A DNA stretch of 64,000 bases from Galactobacter valiniphilus (GTDB taxonomy: Bacteria > Actinomycetota > Actinomycetes > Actinomycetales > Micrococcaceae). The notes beneath the pieces were generated by a model that had not been told where the DNA came from, made no database searches, and worked only from the letters and a program-made list of their open reading frames with translations. The DNA lies in assembly GCF_003575975.1 (NCBI RefSeq), contig NZ_QQXK01000011.1, forward strand, positions 1-64,000, given 5' to 3'. Within the stretch, counting starts at the first letter, position 1; the number at the start of each line of letters is the position of its first letter. Shown here in pieces: positions 61,345-64,000 of this stretch. The translations under genes were made by a program, and so were the position numbers.

Positions 61345-62322
61345 TCAGGGGCGCAGGAGCACCTTGCCCGTACGGCCCGGGGTCGCCTGCAGCTCGAGCG
61401 CGGCGGGCAGCTCGTCGAAGGCGAAGACGCCGGCGGTCGGCAGGGTCACCTGGCCCGCTGCCACTCGCTGGAAGATCTCACCCATGAGGGCTGCCTTCTG
61501 CGCGGGTTCCATCGCGGCGGAGACCTTTGAACCCCAGAAGCCGCGCACCGTGAGCTCCTTGAAGATCACATCGGAGGACGGGATGGGCATGGTGTAGCCG
61601 GCCATGGCGCCGAACACCACGAGCGTGCCGCCCTGCGCCAGGAGCTTCACGAGCTCGCCGGCGATGTCGCCGCCCACCTGGTCCACGGCGGCCTTGATGG
61701 GGGCGCCGCCCGTGATCTCCAGCGCGCGCTCGCGCCACTGCGGATCCTCGGTGGAGACCACGGTCTCGATGCCCTGCGCCGCCAGCTCGGCCACGCCGGC
61801 CTCGCGGCGCACCACGCCCAGGGCGTTGACGCCGCGGGCGCGGGCGAACTGCGTCACGAGGCGGCCCACGGCGCCGTTGGCTCCGTCGATCACGAGCCAG
61901 TCGCCGGCCTCGAGGCCCAGGGAGTCCAGCAAGGACAGCGCCGAGAACGGCATGGAAATGAGCTGCGCGGCGGCCTCGTCGGCGATGGCGTCCGGGACGG
62001 GGATCAGGCCGGCGGCGGAGGCCGTGAAGAGCTCGGCCCAGGCGCCGAAGCGCCCGCCGATCACCACGCGCTGGCCCACGGCCAGCCCCGTCACGCCCTC
62101 GCCGAGGGCCTCGACCACACCGAGCGCCTCGGTGCCGGCGCCGGCGGGGAGCTCCGGCTTGAAGCCGTAGACGCCCTTCACGGTGAGGACGTCGTGGTTG
62201 TGGATGGGGCTCAGGACCAGGCGGACGAGGGCCTCGCCGGCGCCCGGGGTGGGGGCTTCGGCCTCGGTGGGACGTAGGACGGCGGCGGGATCGCCGAAGG
62301 TCTCGTGGGACAGGACGCGCAT
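61345..62322 (-). CDS. Zinc-free quinone oxidoreductase-like MDR protein
   Basis: 325 residues from the ATG at 62322. Pattern: RVLSHETFGDPAAVLRPTEA, LVRLVLSPIHNHDVLTVKGV, GAGTEALGVVEALGEGVTGL, nucleotide loop DGANGAVGRLVTQFARARGV near 145 and final GRTGKVLLRP. No catalytic zinc ligands. NADPH-dependent reduction of quinone or enal substrates is expected. Leftward gene facing nothing on its right except the DUF1304 gene 51 bases away. It may be co-transcribed with it. Confidence 0.9.
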   Translation of the reverse strand: MRVLSHETFGDPAAVLRPTEAEAPTPGAGEALVRLVLSPIHNHDVLTVKGVYGFKPELPAGAGTEALGVVEALGEGVTGLAVGQRVVIGGRFGAWAELFTASAAGLIPVPDAIADEAAAQLISMPFSALSLLDSLGLEAGDWLVIDGANGAVGRLVTQFARARGVNALGVVRREAGVAELAAQGIETVVSTEDPQWRERALEITGGAPIKAAVDQVGGDIAGELVKLLAQGGTLVVFGAMAGYTMPIPSSDVIFKELTVRGFWGSKVSAAMEPAQKAALMGEIFQRVAAGQVTLPTAGVFAFDELPAALELQATPGRTGKVLLRP

Positions 62323-62373
62323 GGTGTTGCTCCTAGAAAACGCGGGGTGGTGCTGAGTGAAGTACAGGGGCGC

Positions 62374-62766
62374 TCAAGTGAGCGCGGCGCCAAGGGCCGT
62401 GAGGACGACGGCGAGCAGCGGGAGGGTGCCCTGCTTGAGGGCGGCGGCGCGGTGCTGGCGCGAGGAGAGCAGCAGAACCAGCGCGGCGGCGAGCATGCTG
62501 CCCACCCCGGCGAGGACGAGCGTGAGGCCGACGGTCCGCGCGCCGGCCGCCACGGCGATGACGCCGCCGGCGGCCATCAGCGCCAGGAAGAGGTTGTAGA
62601 AGCCCTGGTTGAAGGCCAGCGGCTTGGTCACCCTGGCCTCCTCGGCGCTGCCGATCCCGAAGGTCTTGCGCGCGGCGGGACCCTCCCAGGACACCGACTC
62701 CATCCAGAAGATGTACACGTGCAGGGCCGCGGCGAGCGCGGCAAGGATGAGCCCGGCGACGAGCAT
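62374..62766 (-). CDS. DUF1304-family membrane protein
   Basis: 130 residues, four helices. Family pattern: LAAALHVYIFWMESVSWEGP, ARKTFGIG, VTKPLAFNQGFYNLFLALMA, and a Val/Leu-rich fourth helix. Function unknown. The gene is divergent from a TetR gene, with a 13-bp-arm operator between the starts, and is followed by a quinone oxidoreductase gene in the same direction. The three may form one stress-responsive unit. Confidence 0.92.
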   Translation of the reverse strand: MLVAGLILAALAAALHVYIFWMESVSWEGPAARKTFGIGSAEEARVTKPLAFNQGFYNLFLALMAAGGVIAVAAGARTVGLTLVLAGVGSMLAAALVLLLSSRQHRAAALKQGTLPLLAVVLTALGAALT

Positions 62767-62785
62767 GACGACCTCCGTTTATTGG

Positions 62786-62819
62786 ACCGACCGTTTCACT
62801 ATATGCTGAAACGGTCGGT
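62786..62819. promoter_or_regulatory. TetR operator between DUF1304 and TetR genes
   Basis: ACCGACCGTTTCA and TGAAACGGTCGGT form perfect 13-base arms around CTATATGC. Its arms include the ACCGACCGT-type half-sites seen in TetR operators. It occupies the promoter space of both divergent genes. Confidence 0.85.
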
Positions 62820-62855
62820 ACACAAGTCGCCGTGCCGACGGAACAGGAGCTTGGC

Positions 62856-63434
62856 ATGGGCCGCACCCGCACCTTCGACACGGACGCCGCCGTCCTCGCC
62901 GCGCGCGAAACCTTCTGGGCGCGCGGCTTTGAGGAAACCTCGGTCCCCGACCTCGAGGCCGCCACGGGCCTGAACCGTTCCAGCCTCTACCACTCGTTCG
63001 GCTCCAAGCGCGGCCTCTTCGACGCCGCCGTGCGCAGCTACCTCGACGAGGTGATCCGCCCGCCACTGGTCCCCTTGATGCTCGACGACGTGGCACCCGG
63101 CGCGCTGCAGTCCTACCTTGAGCGCGTGGCCGGCTGGGCCGGCTCCGCCGGCCAGGGCAACGGTTGCCTCCTCCTCAACGCGGCGGCCGGCGGGCTCGCC
63201 CACGACGAGACGATGTCCGAGGGCATCCGCGCCTACCACGCCGAACTGCTCGCGGCCCTGGGCCGCGGGGTCCGCGCCGCCCGCCCGAACCTGGACCCGA
63301 AGGCCGCCGACGAACTCGCTGCGGAGCTCACGGGGTCCGTGGTGGCGGCACTGCTGTTGGTCCGCGTGGACCCGGCGGCCGCCGAGCAGCTCCTACGTCT
63401 GGCCGCCCGCCGCGCGGAGGCGGCCGCTTCCTAG
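62856..63434 (+). CDS. TetR-family repressor
   Basis: 192 residues from the ATG at 62856 (CAGGAG upstream; a GTG at 62832 is an alternative). DNA-binding domain at about 9-55: TDAAVLAARETFWARGFEET, SVPDLEAATGLNRSSLYHSF, GSKRGLFDAAVRSYL. The C-terminus (NGCLLLNAAAGGLAHDETMS) fits TetR_C_16-like domains with a GCLLLN signature. Adjacent operator and divergent DUF1304 gene indicate repression of the DUF1304/oxidoreductase unit. Confidence 0.92.
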   Translation: MGRTRTFDTDAAVLAARETFWARGFEETSVPDLEAATGLNRSSLYHSFGSKRGLFDAAVRSYLDEVIRPPLVPLMLDDVAPGALQSYLERVAGWAGSAGQGNGCLLLNAAAGGLAHDETMSEGIRAYHAELLAALGRGVRAARPNLDPKAADELAAELTGSVVAALLLVRVDPAAAEQLLRLAARRAEAAAS

Positions 63435-63535
63435 CCGCACTTAGAGCTATCACCCCGGGCTGCCGCTCCCCTTCACCCCTCCACTCCGATCAGGGGGGTG
63501 GTTGCGGCGCCGAGGAACGCCGGGGGACCCTCCGC

Positions 63536-64000
63536 TCAGCGTCCCACGGCGTCGAGGCTCAGGTCCACGCGCCGCAGGCGCTGGGCGTTGAGCGCTACCA
63601 CCACGGTGGACGCGCTCATGAGCAGCGCCCCCACACTCATGGGCATCACGATGCCCCACGGCGCGAGCACCCCCGCCGCGAGCGGCACGGCCAGCAGGTT
63701 GTAGCCTGCTGCCCACCCCAGGTTCTGCTTCATGATCTTGGTTGAGGCGCTGGAGAGCGTGCGCAGGGCCACGACGGCGCGCGGATCACCCGAGGCGAGG
63801 ACCACGCCGGCGGAGCCGATCGCCACGTCCGTGCCGCCGCCCATCGCGATGCCAACATCGGCCGAGGCGAGCGCCGGGGCGTCATTCACGCCGTCGCCCA
63901 CCATGGCCACGACCTTGCCCTCCGCGCGCAGCTCGGCGACCTTGCCCGCCTTCTCCTCGGGGCGCACCCCGGCAAAGACGCGCCGGATCCCCAGCTCCGC
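63536..64000 (-). CDS. Heavy-metal P1B-type ATPase, C-terminal end (partial)
   Basis: The last 154 residues are visible and the gene enters the window from the right. Hinge motif [40 protein letters not shown], then two helices with [20 protein letters not shown] and [20 protein letters not shown]. The MSxSxxxVxxNA end of the last helix is the copper-transporting (CopA/CopB-like) pattern. The GDGxNDAPAL hinge is universal to P-type ATPases. It exports or delivers copper across the membrane. Regulation cannot be seen. Confidence 0.9.
   Translation of the reverse strand, partial: AELGIRRVFAGVRPEEKAGKVAELRAEGKVVAMVGDGVNDAPALASADVGIAMGGGTDVAIGSAGVVLASGDPRAVVALRTLSSASTKIMKQNLGWAAGYNLLAVPLAAGVLAPWGIVMPMSVGALLMSASTVVVALNAQRLRRVDLSLDAVGR

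Overview
This window is high-GC DNA from an actinomycete, most probably a Micrococcales (Micrococcaceae-like) chromosome. The inference rests on overall composition, frequent GTG and TTG starts, a secreted protein ending in an LARTG sorting signal, a classical SoxR box, and many families typical of that order (DUF1697, DUF488, DUF1304, HxlR/DoxX, LmrA/YxaF-type TetR, sunset-domain protein). No rRNA, tRNA, CRISPR array or intact mobile element was found.

Region 1 (1-6.4 kb) looks like worn accessory DNA: the 3' end of an Ohr gene, a glycosyltransferase/membrane-protein pair with the last piece of an alcohol dehydrogenase fused downstream, a LmrA/YxaF-type TetR with a perfect operator and a coupled SDR-hydrolase fusion gene carrying a frameshift, and a GNAT remnant joined in frame to a scrap of a cation diffusion facilitator. 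Region 2 (6.4-11.7 kb) has a lysine-rich sunset-domain secreted protein and three tandem degenerate ROK regulators. Region 3 (11.7-31.7 kb) is a mosaic of small units: MFS and LysE exporters, acetyltransferases, a divergent HxlR/DoxX pair, an LARTG-anchored lamin-tail/propeller protein, a membrane nuclease/phosphatase-like protein, a two-component system with a very large membrane sensor, an internally duplicated acidic protein, a glutaredoxin and several oxidoreductases.

Region 4 (31.8-39.6 kb) is the clearest pathway: an amidohydrolase followed by a complete peptide/nickel-type ABC importer (binding protein, two permeases, fused double ATPase), read as one operon with translational overlaps and faced by a divergent TetR gene with an inverted-repeat operator between them. 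It should take up a substrate and hydrolyse it. Region 5 (39.6-49.9 kb) holds mostly single genes (deaminase, alkylation-repair protein, rhodanese, Nudix, VOC, MFS) and several broken ones. Region 6 (49.9-64 kb) has a tandem CNNM pair, a DHA2 efflux pump with TetR, SoxR facing an MBL-fold gene across a textbook sox box, an EamA/LysR divergent pair, a DUF1304/TetR divergent pair with a 13-bp-arm operator, and the 3' end of a copper-type P1B ATPase at the right edge.

Two window-wide patterns stand out. At least six genes carry frame lesions (SDR-hydrolase, Pr6Pr, SnoaL-like, a membrane protein at a C7 run, LysR, DinB-like). These are either real decay or base-calling errors. Second, several gene 3' ends carry unusually long, near-perfect hairpins (24-31 bp stems), two of them homologous copies 0.8 kb apart, and a short GCCCGACG-type motif recurs in spacers and even in linker-coding DNA.
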